Position numbers and translations under genes: made by a program. A stretch of DNA of 64,000 bases from an uncultured Campylobacter sp. GTDB taxonomy: Bacteria; Campylobacterota; Campylobacteria; Campylobacterales; Campylobacteraceae. The stretch lies in NCBI RefSeq assembly GCF_937997535.1, contig NZ_CALKTT010000060.1, positions 1 through 64,000 on the forward strand, given 5' to 3'. Below the pieces are notes generated by a model that searched no databases, was not told the DNA's origin, and was given only the letters and a program-made list of their open reading frames with translations. How positions within the stretch are numbered: the first letter of the stretch is position 1; every line of letters begins with the position of its first letter. Shown in pieces: positions 9,574-16,750 of the stretch.

Positions 9574-10764
9574 TTAAATTTTTTCGTAGATCAAAAATTT
9601 ATAATAAAATGCCGCGATTGCGAACATAAAGCCCATGCCGAAGGTGATTTGCGAAAGCGAAAATCCAAGCTCGAAAAAAAATCCGATCGCAGCCGACACG
9701 AGCGTCGCGACGATGAAATACGCCATGTCGTTGTAGGCGATAACGCGCCCGAAAAACTCCCTGTCGACGTGGCTTTGCAGCTGCGTAAAAGAATACGACC
9801 ACACCGTCGTGATGAAAAATCCCGCCGCGATCATGCCCGCAAACGAAAGCCAGTAGTTAAACTCCAGCACCGCCCACAGCGCGATGCCCGCAAACTGCCC
9901 CAGCAATAGCCAAAAAAACGTATGTTTATTCACGATCTTGCTTAGCCATATCTGTCCGAAAAACGCAGCCGCCGAGCGCGACATATTCATAAGCCCGATG
10001 ACTAGAGATGCGCTTAAAATCTCTTTGTAGCGGTATTTCGCAAGAAGCGCGATGAGATTGTCGTAGGTGGTGACGGCGACGAAGGCGTGAAGGACGATGA
10101 GATGCACCACCAAAGGGTGCGAGCGCAGGTAGGAAAAGCCCTCCTTTAGCATCTTAAGCACGGGCCCCGGCGCGTTTCTTGCGAGGTCTTTAAAATTTAG
10201 CCGCAGCAGGATAAAAAACGAAAAAACGTATAAACAAAAATCCAAAATAAAAGCCGCTCGCACGCCGAAATAGTGGATAAAAATACCCGCGCTCGCCATA
10301 CCGAAAGTATATGTGATCGTCCAGATAATGCCCGTCATCTCGTTAGCAAGCTTGAGATAGGGGCGGCTTAGAAATTTCGGCAGCGTAGATGATTCGGTTT
10401 GAAAAAACAGCGTGCCTGCGACGCTTCGCACGACCACGATCAGAAGCAGCAGCCACAGATAATCCAAACTATCGATAAAAATCAGCATGAAAATACTGAT
10501 CATCTCGGTTATGAACATCGCTGTCATCAGCGGCTTTGGTTGAAATTTATCCACGATGATGCCGTTAATGGGCGCTAAAAAAACGTTCGGTACAAACGAA
10601 ACGACGCCCACCGCCGTAATCGCCCACACCGGCGCGCCAAGCCCAATGAGCAGCGTAGCAACCCCGACGACCGAAAACCACAAGCCGAACATACATATAA
10701 AACCCGCCGAAAAGAGCAGTCGGTAGTTGCGCGAATGGCGAAGCAACACGATGTATCTGATCAT
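9574..10764 (-). CDS. MFS transporter (MFS_3 / EntS-like)
   Basis: A 396-residue, 12-span membrane protein. The N-terminal HSRNYRLLFSAGFICMFG and the loop PINGIIVDKFQPKPLM (a degenerate MFS motif A) point to the group that includes EntS-type drug and siderophore exporters. Substrate cannot be read from sequence. It starts with ATG at 10764 and is divergent from the SPFH gene across about 118 bp. Confidence 0.78.
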   Translation of the reverse strand: MIRYIVLLRHSRNYRLLFSAGFICMFGLWFSVVGVATLLIGLGAPVWAITAVGVVSFVPNVFLAPINGIIVDKFQPKPLMTAMFITEMISIFMLIFIDSLDYLWLLLLIVVVRSVAGTLFFQTESSTLPKFLSRPYLKLANEMTGIIWTITYTFGMASAGIFIHYFGVRAAFILDFCLYVFSFFILLRLNFKDLARNAPGPVLKMLKEGFSYLRSHPLVVHLIVLHAFVAVTTYDNLIALLAKYRYKEILSASLVIGLMNMSRSAAAFFGQIWLSKIVNKHTFFWLLLGQFAGIALWAVLEFNYWLSFAGMIAAGFFITTVWSYSFTQLQSHVDREFFGRVIAYNDMAYFIVATLVSAAIGFFFELGFSLSQITFGMGFMFAIAAFYYKFLIYEKI

Positions 10765-10850
10765 AAAATTTTATTCCGTAAATTTAATATAAAAAATCTA
10801 GCGAAATTGTATCACGGCGCGCCTTAAAAGCCAAAATAAGCTAAAAATGC

Positions 10851-10856
10851 TATAAT
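10851..10856 (+). promoter_or_regulatory. -10 box (TATAAT) of the SPFH/NfeD/MntA/HepT/mqnC string
   Basis: Perfect TATAAT, overlapping a possible TTG start at 10856. This overlap rules out that TTG and supports the ATG at 10883, which follows AGGAG. All five downstream genes are nearly contiguous, so this may drive the whole set. Confidence 0.65.
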
Positions 10857-10882
10857 TGCGAAATTTTAATTCAGGAGTGAAA

Positions 10883-11803
10883 ATGGAAGGGTTCGTAACT
10901 ACGGTAATAGTATTTTGCGTCCTCATCGCGGCAATTCTAAAGATGGGGGTCAAGATCGTCTCACAATCCGAAATTCTGATCATCGAGCGGCTGGGTCGCT
11001 TTCATAAGGTGCTTGACGGCGGCTTTCACATCATCGTGCCGTTTTTTGACGCGGTGCGCGCGAAGATGAGCGTGCGCGAGCAGCTGGTGGACATCAACAA
11101 GCAGCAGGTCATCACCAAAGATAACGTCAACATAAGCGTGGATGGTATCGTGTTTTTGAAGGTTATCGACGGCAAGATGGCGCTTTACAACGTCGAGGAT
11201 TATCGCCGCGCGATTTCAAATTTAGCGATGACAACGCTACGTAGCGCGATCGGCGAGATGAGCTTAGACAACACGCTTAGCTCGCGCGATCAGCTAAATT
11301 CCAAGCTACAAATCGCTCTGGGCGACGCCGCGGATAACTGGGGCGTAAAGATCATGCGCGTGGAGATTTCCGAAATTTCGGTACCGCACGGCATCGAAGA
11401 GGCGATGAATATGCAGATGAAAGCCGAGCGTGAAAAGCGCGCGATTGAGCTTAAAGCCGAGGCCGAAAAAGCAGCTCTCATCCGAAACGCCGAAGCGCTA
11501 AAGCAGGAGAAGGTGCTCGAAGCCGAGGCGATCGAGCGCATGGCGGATGCGAAAAAATATGAGCAGATCGCGCTCGCGCAAGGTCAAAAAGACGCGATGG
11601 ACAGTATAAATTTAGCGATGAGCGCTTCCAGCTTTGCGGCGGAATACCTGCTCGCGCAGGGTCGCGTAAACGCTTTCAGCGAGCTGTCCAAAAACACGAG
11701 CAAGGATAAAATTTTGATCCCTTACGAAACGAGCGAACTTCTAGGCTCTCTTAGCGTACTTAAAGAATTCCTCGGCAAAAACGGCGCGAAGGATACTAAA
11801 TGA
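10883..11803 (+). CDS. SPFH/stomatin-like membrane protein (QmcA family)
   Basis: Membrane-anchored scaffold protein of the SPFH (band 7) family. One hydrophobic N-terminal segment is followed by the SPFH domain, beginning IVSQSEILIIERLGRF and including LAMTTLRSAIGEMSLDN. A charged Ala/Glu-rich coiled coil follows (EREKRAIELKAEAEKAALIRNAEA in part). I chose ATG 10883 (306 residues) because AGGAGTGAAA precedes it. A NfeD-like gene starts in its stop codon (ATGA overlap). SPFH-NfeD pairs are a known conserved module for membrane-domain maintenance. Confidence 0.88.
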   Translation: MEGFVTTVIVFCVLIAAILKMGVKIVSQSEILIIERLGRFHKVLDGGFHIIVPFFDAVRAKMSVREQLVDINKQQVITKDNVNISVDGIVFLKVIDGKMALYNVEDYRRAISNLAMTTLRSAIGEMSLDNTLSSRDQLNSKLQIALGDAADNWGVKIMRVEISEISVPHGIEEAMNMQMKAEREKRAIELKAEAEKAALIRNAEALKQEKVLEAEAIERMADAKKYEQIALAQGQKDAMDSINLAMSASSFAAEYLLAQGRVNAFSELSKNTSKDKILIPYETSELLGSLSVLKEFLGKNGAKDTK

Positions 11804-12384
11804 ACGCGCTGATTTTTATCATAATCGGCGTGATTTTGGCGATCGTCGAGCTTTTGGTGATGGATTTTACCTTTATATTTTTCAGCGCCGGATTTTTCAT
11901 CACGGGGCTTTTGAGCTTCGGCTTTCATCTTGATTGGGACGTGCAAATTCTGCTTTCGTTCGTGCTTTCGTTCGTGCTTCTGATCGCGCTTAAAAGGCCG
12001 CTAAAGTCGCGCTTTTTCAAACCTGAAGAGAAACACGAGGATAACTTTTTAGACGAAAGCGGCACCGGCACCGTCAAAAACGGCATGGTATATTTCAAAG
12101 GTACGTTTTGGAAAAGCGATGAAATTTCGGATCTTAACGAGGGCGACCGCGTCGAAATTTTAGGCGTAAAAAACGGCCAGATCGTGATTAAAAAAGATAG
12201 CAGTCGAAATTCTAGCGGCGCAGACGGCGTAAATTTAAATAACGGCGACGCAAATTTAAGCGGTGCCGACAGCACGAGTACCGACGATAAAAATTCTAAT
12301 GCCGCCGCGAGCAAAGACGCGCGAAGCTCTGGCGCTAAAGAAGAAGCGCCCGTAGACCCGAAAGAGGCGCAGAGTGATCGCTAA
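11800..12384 (+). CDS. NfeD-like membrane protein
   Basis: Two or three hydrophobic N-terminal segments are followed by an NfeD-type OB-fold around residues 85-135 (GTGTVKNGMVYFKGTFWKS, then GDRVEILGVKNGQIVIKK). NfeD proteins partner SPFH proteins such as the one encoded immediately upstream. Residues 138-194 are an unrelated Ser/Ala/Asn/Asp-rich low-complexity tail encoded by AAATTTAA-containing repeats. The 3' end overlaps the start of mntA by 11 bp. Confidence 0.82.
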   Translation: MNALIFIIIGVILAIVELLVMDFTFIFFSAGFFITGLLSFGFHLDWDVQILLSFVLSFVLLIALKRPLKSRFFKPEEKHEDNFLDESGTGTVKNGMVYFKGTFWKSDEISDLNEGDRVEILGVKNGQIVIKKDSSRNSSGADGVNLNNGDANLSGADSTSTDDKNSNAAASKDARSSGAKEEAPVDPKEAQSDR

Positions 12385-12724
12385 AACCGCACCGAAAAAA
12401 ACGATCAACAGCAAAGATGAAATTTTAAAATTTTTATCGTCACAGAAAAAGAGGCTTTTTGCGGTTGGCGTTACCGAGCTAGGGCTTTTCGGCAGCTACG
12501 CCAAGGGTAGCGCCGACGCGTTTTCAGACATCGATATCGCGATCGAAACCGACGGGGCAAAAATGGTAAAAAATCTAGGAAACCCTTTTTCGGCGCTGGT
12601 TTTTTTAGACGATTTTAAAAAAAAGCTATCCAGTAAATTTAATGCAAATGTCGATCTGTGCGATACTACCTCTTTAAGTAGCGAAGAAAAAGCAAAGCTT
12701 TTGCAAGGAGCGATTTATGTTTGA
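12374..12724 (+). CDS. mntA: MntA-type nucleotidyltransferase antitoxin
   Basis: A 116-residue minimal nucleotidyltransferase. The family motif GSx10DxD is intact (GSYAKGSADAFSDIDIAIE). In characterised MntA/HepT pairs this enzyme transfers AMP to a tyrosine of the HEPN toxin HepT and so silences it. GTG at 12374 overlaps the nfeD-like gene, and the 3' end overlaps hepT by 8 bp, tying expression of the pair. Function as antitoxin is inferred from family and pairing. Confidence 0.85.
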   Translation: MIAKTAPKKTINSKDEILKFLSSQKKRLFAVGVTELGLFGSYAKGSADAFSDIDIAIETDGAKMVKNLGNPFSALVFLDDFKKKLSSKFNANVDLCDTTSLSSEEKAKLLQGAIYV

Positions 12725-13091
12725 AAAATCAAGCGTAGAGCGGTTAAAAAAGATATCTGATAAAATTTCATCCATCCTAAATAAATGCAAGGGCGGCGTA
12801 GCCCAGGCTCTTGCAGATGAGGACGTTTTGCAGCCTGCAATAATGATGCAGTTCATAAATATCCACGCCCTGCTAAAGGGGCTACAAGAAAGCAACGATT
12901 TGCAGGCTTTGGCGATCTTTAGTAAAGATGAAATAAGAGCTATCAACGCCACTAGAAATAACGCTTCGCACGAATACGAACGGCTAAATTTTGAGCTGAT
13001 AGAGATAGCTATCAAGGACTATCTGCCGACGCTAAATCAAAAAATCATTGATGCATTAAAGCCGTATCGCAAAGGCAAACCGGAAGGATAA
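12717..13091 (+). CDS. hepT: HepT-type HEPN toxin
   Basis: A 124-residue all-helical HEPN protein with the HepT signature Rx4HxY intact (RNNASHEY, near residues 87-94). R and H are the RNase catalytic residues in the family, and Y is the residue modified by MntA. It follows and overlaps mntA in the usual antitoxin-first order. The next gene, mqnC, starts 3 bp after its stop, so this toxin-antitoxin pair sits inside a housekeeping operon. Confidence 0.85.
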   Translation: MFEKSSVERLKKISDKISSILNKCKGGVAQALADEDVLQPAIMMQFINIHALLKGLQESNDLQALAIFSKDEIRAINATRNNASHEYERLNFELIEIAIKDYLPTLNQKIIDALKPYRKGKPEG

Positions 13092-13093
13092 AT

Positions 13094-14143
13094 TTGAAAA
13101 GACTAAGTATAGACGAAGCTCTAAATTTAATAGAACACGCCGATCTGAATGAGCTTGGGCGCGCGGCGTTTGCGCGCAAGCGCGAGCTGCACCCGGATCG
13201 CGTCACAACCTTCATCATCGATCGAAACATAAACTACACCAACGCCTGCATGATAGATTGCAAATTTTGCGCATTTTACCGCCACGCAAGCGACGCGGAT
13301 GCCTACGTGCTGAGCTTTGAGCAGATTAGCGAAAAGATCGAGGAGCTCATCGCCGTGGGCGGCACGCAAATTTTATTTCAAGGCGGCGTCCATCCGAAGC
13401 TGAAAATCGAATGGTACGAGGATCTGGTGGAGTTCATCCGCAAAAATTACCCCAGCATCACGATCCACGGCTTCTCGGCGATCGAAATCGATTATATCGC
13501 GCGCCTTAGCGGCATTAGCACGCTTGAAGTGCTTCGCAGGCTGCAAGCCAAGGGGCTTTACTCAATGCCCGGAGCCGGAGCCGAAATTTTAAGCGACCGT
13601 GTGCGAGAGCTAGTAGCGCCGCGCAAAAGCGACAGCGCCACGTGGCTTAGAGTGCACGAGGAGGCGCACGGCATCGGCATGAAAACGACTGCCACGATGA
13701 TGTTCGGCACGCTGGAAAGCACGCGCGAGATCGTAGAGCACTGGGATAAAATCCGCGAGCTGCAAGACCGCACGGGCGGCTTTCGAGCGTTCATTTTATG
13801 GAGCTTTCAGGGGCAGAACACCCGCCTTTTGCGCGAGCATCCCAAGATCAAAAAGCAAAGCCCGAACCGCTACCTGCGCCTGCTCGCCGTCTCGCGGCTA
13901 TTTTTGGATAATTTCAAAAACATCCAAAGCAGCTGGGTCACGCAGGGCAGCTACATCGGGCAGCTGGCGCTGAAATTCGGCGCGAACGATCTTGGAAGCA
14001 CAATGATGGAGGAAAACGTCGTAAAGGCGGCGGGCGCGAGCTTTCGGATGAGCAAGGACGAGATGATAGCGCTGATCCGCGACGTAGGCGAAATACCCGC
14101 CAAGCGCAACACCAACTACGATATTTTGAAGACGTACGCTTAG
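13094..14143 (+). CDS. mqnC: Cyclic dehypoxanthinyl futalosine synthase (MqnC)
   Basis: Radical SAM enzyme of the futalosine pathway to menaquinone; cyclises dehypoxanthine futalosine. The 4Fe-4S motif CxxxCxxC is CMIDCKFC near residue 53. GGTQILFQGGVHP and SMPGAGAEIL are typical of the MqnC/MqnE group, with the former favouring MqnC. Length 349 is standard. The start is TTG at 13094 with AAGGATAA just before. Its presence implies a menaquinone-based respiratory chain without the classical Men route. Confidence 0.93.
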   Translation: MKRLSIDEALNLIEHADLNELGRAAFARKRELHPDRVTTFIIDRNINYTNACMIDCKFCAFYRHASDADAYVLSFEQISEKIEELIAVGGTQILFQGGVHPKLKIEWYEDLVEFIRKNYPSITIHGFSAIEIDYIARLSGISTLEVLRRLQAKGLYSMPGAGAEILSDRVRELVAPRKSDSATWLRVHEEAHGIGMKTTATMMFGTLESTREIVEHWDKIRELQDRTGGFRAFILWSFQGQNTRLLREHPKIKKQSPNRYLRLLAVSRLFLDNFKNIQSSWVTQGSYIGQLALKFGANDLGSTMMEENVVKAAGASFRMSKDEMIALIRDVGEIPAKRNTNYDILKTYA

Positions 14144-14687
14144 GCGCGGACTTTTGCGCGTTTGCGGCAGAAATTTATGCGCTTTTACGGCTCGAATTTA
14201 GCGGCAAATTTGGATTAAAACAGATGGCGAATTTTTTGCGATCGCGAGCGTGGAATTTTGCCGCGAGTTTTAAAATTTTGATATCGGTACGGAGGTTAAA
14301 TTTACAGGCTCAAGCGGAATTTGCGCGGTAAAATTTCATTTCGCTGCGGAATTTCGCCTTAGAATTTTTTGGACGCGAAATTCCACGCCGCAAGATCAAT
14401 GCGGCGGAAACGGCGCGTGAGATACATTTCGTTTAAAACGCTCGCCCTATTTGAGCGCGGATATATTTCGTCTCTTACTGTGAATACGGCGCGGCGCGGT
14501 GTTTCGGGCGCTGAAATTTTACAAAAATGCGGCGCGATTAAATTTAAGTAGGACGGGCAAAACTGCCTTGGCGCGAAATTTTAAAAACAAGCCCTGGCGC
14601 AAATTTAAAAAGCGGCTTGGCTGCGTCAAAATTTTAAAACCGCGCCTGAAAGAACGATGAAATTTAAAAATTTTATAAAGGAAAACG
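14144..14687. other. Intergenic, degenerate repeat DNA
   Basis: No gene recognised in about 540 bp. It is a mixture of GCGGCAAATTT / GCGAAATTTTAAAA type elements spaced 30-60 bp apart. It ends with the ribosome binding site AAAGGAAAACG for the next gene. Confidence 0.5.
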
Positions 14688-15947
14688 ATGGAAAAAAAAG
14701 AGATTTCACTTAAGATTAAAGGCGGCAAAAGCGCTAAAATCGACTTTTTGTATCAGTTCGACGATTCGCTACCGGTGGCGAGCTTCAAGCTAATTTTTAA
14801 AGCAAGCGGCGCGGTGAGCGAGAAGATAGCGGGGCTTGCGCGCATCTGCGCGGGCGTTTTGGGCGAGGGCTCAAAGACGCTAGGAGTGAGCGAATTTCAC
14901 CGCAAGCTCGATATCCGCGCGGTCGAGATCAGCGCCGCGAGCAATTTTGAAACCTTCGGCATCCAGCTAAACTGCCTAAAAGAGCACTTTGATTTCGGCC
15001 TAGACATGCTGCGAGAGCTGCTTAGCAAGCCCAATCTAACGCCCTCGGTGCTGGAAAAGCTAAAAATGCAAACCATAGGCGAGATCGCCGTGCTAAAAAG
15101 CGAGTTCGATTACATCGCGACGTGCAACCTCAAAGCGCTTCTGTATCCGCGCACGAGGCTCGCTCAGCCGCTCATAGGCGATGAGGCGAGCATAGAGCGG
15201 ATCACGATGAAGGATGTGCGGGAGTTTTTCTCCTCGCTGAGTTTAGAGAATTTATACGTCGTTTTATGCGGCGACGTGAGCGATAAAAACCCGAAAATCG
15301 CGGAAATTCTAAGCCTCTTTGCAAGCGGAGAAAAGCGCGAGCTGCCGTTTTTCACGCCGAGCGATGCGAAAAAAATAAAGGTCCAAAAAGAGCAGACGCA
15401 GCAGGCCTACATCTACTTCGGCGCGCCCTTTGCGCTGCCAAAGGAGCAGGAGTTCATCGCAAACACCGCGCTTTTCGTGCTCGGAAGCAGCGGTTTCGGC
15501 AGCAGGCTGATGGAGCGCATCCGCGTCAAACACGGCCTTGCGTATTCGGTCTATGCGCGCGGTGATTTCGAGCTTAGCCGCCGCGAGTTTTGGGGCTATC
15601 TGCAGACCAAAAACGAAAATTTACAAAACGCCGCCGCGCTCGTAAAAGAGGAGATCGCGAAATTTATCGCATCTGGCGTGAGCGAAGCGGAGTTGAAAAG
15701 CGCAAAAAAATTCCTAATCGGCAGCGCCGTGCTGCAAAAAGAGACGATGTTTAAGCGCGCAGCGATCGCGCAGAGCGAGTATTACAAGGGCTACGCATTC
15801 GGCGAGTTCGAGCGAAATTTGAAGCGCATCGAGACGCTAAAACTTGGAGCGCTCAACGATTTCATCAAGTCGCACGATGAGATCATGAACCTAAGCTTTT
15901 CCGTAATTTGCGACGAGGCCGCCGCGAAAAAGGGGCTTAAAATTTAG
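14688..15947 (+). CDS. M16-family peptidase homologue lacking the zinc motif
   Basis: A 419-residue two-lobed M16B-like protein. The C-terminal half keeps the family R/Y region (MERIRVKHGLAYSVYARGD, near residue 280). At the N-terminal place where active M16 enzymes have HxxEH, this protein has GLARICAGVLGEG (around residues 46-58), so no zinc site is visible. It may be the inactive partner of an M16 heterodimer or a scaffold. It is probably the counterpart of the gene near msbA in C. jejuni annotated as a zinc peptidase (from memory). Strong ribosome binding site; stands alone. Confidence 0.8.
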   Translation: MEKKEISLKIKGGKSAKIDFLYQFDDSLPVASFKLIFKASGAVSEKIAGLARICAGVLGEGSKTLGVSEFHRKLDIRAVEISAASNFETFGIQLNCLKEHFDFGLDMLRELLSKPNLTPSVLEKLKMQTIGEIAVLKSEFDYIATCNLKALLYPRTRLAQPLIGDEASIERITMKDVREFFSSLSLENLYVVLCGDVSDKNPKIAEILSLFASGEKRELPFFTPSDAKKIKVQKEQTQQAYIYFGAPFALPKEQEFIANTALFVLGSSGFGSRLMERIRVKHGLAYSVYARGDFELSRREFWGYLQTKNENLQNAAALVKEEIAKFIASGVSEAELKSAKKFLIGSAVLQKETMFKRAAIAQSEYYKGYAFGEFERNLKRIETLKLGALNDFIKSHDEIMNLSFSVICDEAAAKKGLKI

Positions 15948-16750
15948 TCCGTCGCGGCACAGCGAGTGCATACCTGCGACCGGCCTAAAATTTGGGTAAA
16001 TTTTAAAATTTGTAAAGCGGCGCGGATAATATTAAGGCGCGAACGGCGTTAAATTTTGTTTTTGCGCTCCGCCAGCGGGCGGCGCTAAATTTACTTTTTC
16101 GCTCCGTTTACGGACAGCTTGTATGTTTAATTAAAAACCGCGCTTGCGTCGCGCCAAAACTTGCAAGGTTTTGCAAAAGCCGCTAAAATTTGCGAGCCTT
16201 ATAAGGGCGGCTAAATTTAAAGGCGCCGTGTGCGACTCGGTAAAATTTCAGCGCGCAAAATCAAAGCCCGATTTCGCACGCCGCTTACAAGCCGCGCCGT
16301 GAAATTTAAGACGCGCGCTCGGCTAAAGCTCGGCCTCGCGTATGTCGTTTTCCAGCCGCGCCGTGAAATTTAAAAAGGCGCGCGGTGATGGCTGCCGTAA
16401 TTGAATTTTTGCAGTTCGCAAATCGCGCTGCGAAAATTAAAGTCGCGACTTGGGCTTTCACGAGCGGCGCCAAGTCCATGTTTGCAAATCGCGCCGTGAA
16501 ATTTCAAGCGATCGCGCCCTGTTTAAAACCCGGTGCACGCCGCAAAGGCGCGGCCTTCAAACAAAACACGCGCAGAGGTAAAATTTACAGGCGCAGTCGG
16601 CGAGCAAATTTGGCGAAATTTCGGCCAAATTAAGCAAGCGTTCGATGCGGCGCGTAAAATTTCGATCAAATTTAGGCGGGCGATTTCGCTTCGACACGTA
16701 AAATTTCGTAGCGCGAGGGCTTAACGCCGATCAAATTTAAAGGATGAAAA
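15948..16750. repeat. Gene-free region with a decayed ~65-bp tandem array
   Basis: No credible gene. A block of the form CGCGCCGTGAAATTTAA recurs near 16232 (diverged), 16291, 16355, 16421 (diverged) and 16487, that is about every 64-66 bp. The rest is AAATTTAA-rich. The region ends in AAAGGATG, the ribosome binding site of recG. Confidence 0.6.

Noticed and set aside
10856..10882. TTG start at 10856 for the SPFH gene
   Set aside because: It overlaps the TATAAT promoter box and precedes the AGGAG site that serves ATG 10883.
16385..16724. Small basic proteins encoded before recG
   Set aside because: Open frames overlap each other and consist of the translated ~65-bp repeat; no ribosome binding site and Arg/Ala-rich composition typical of chance frames in this DNA.
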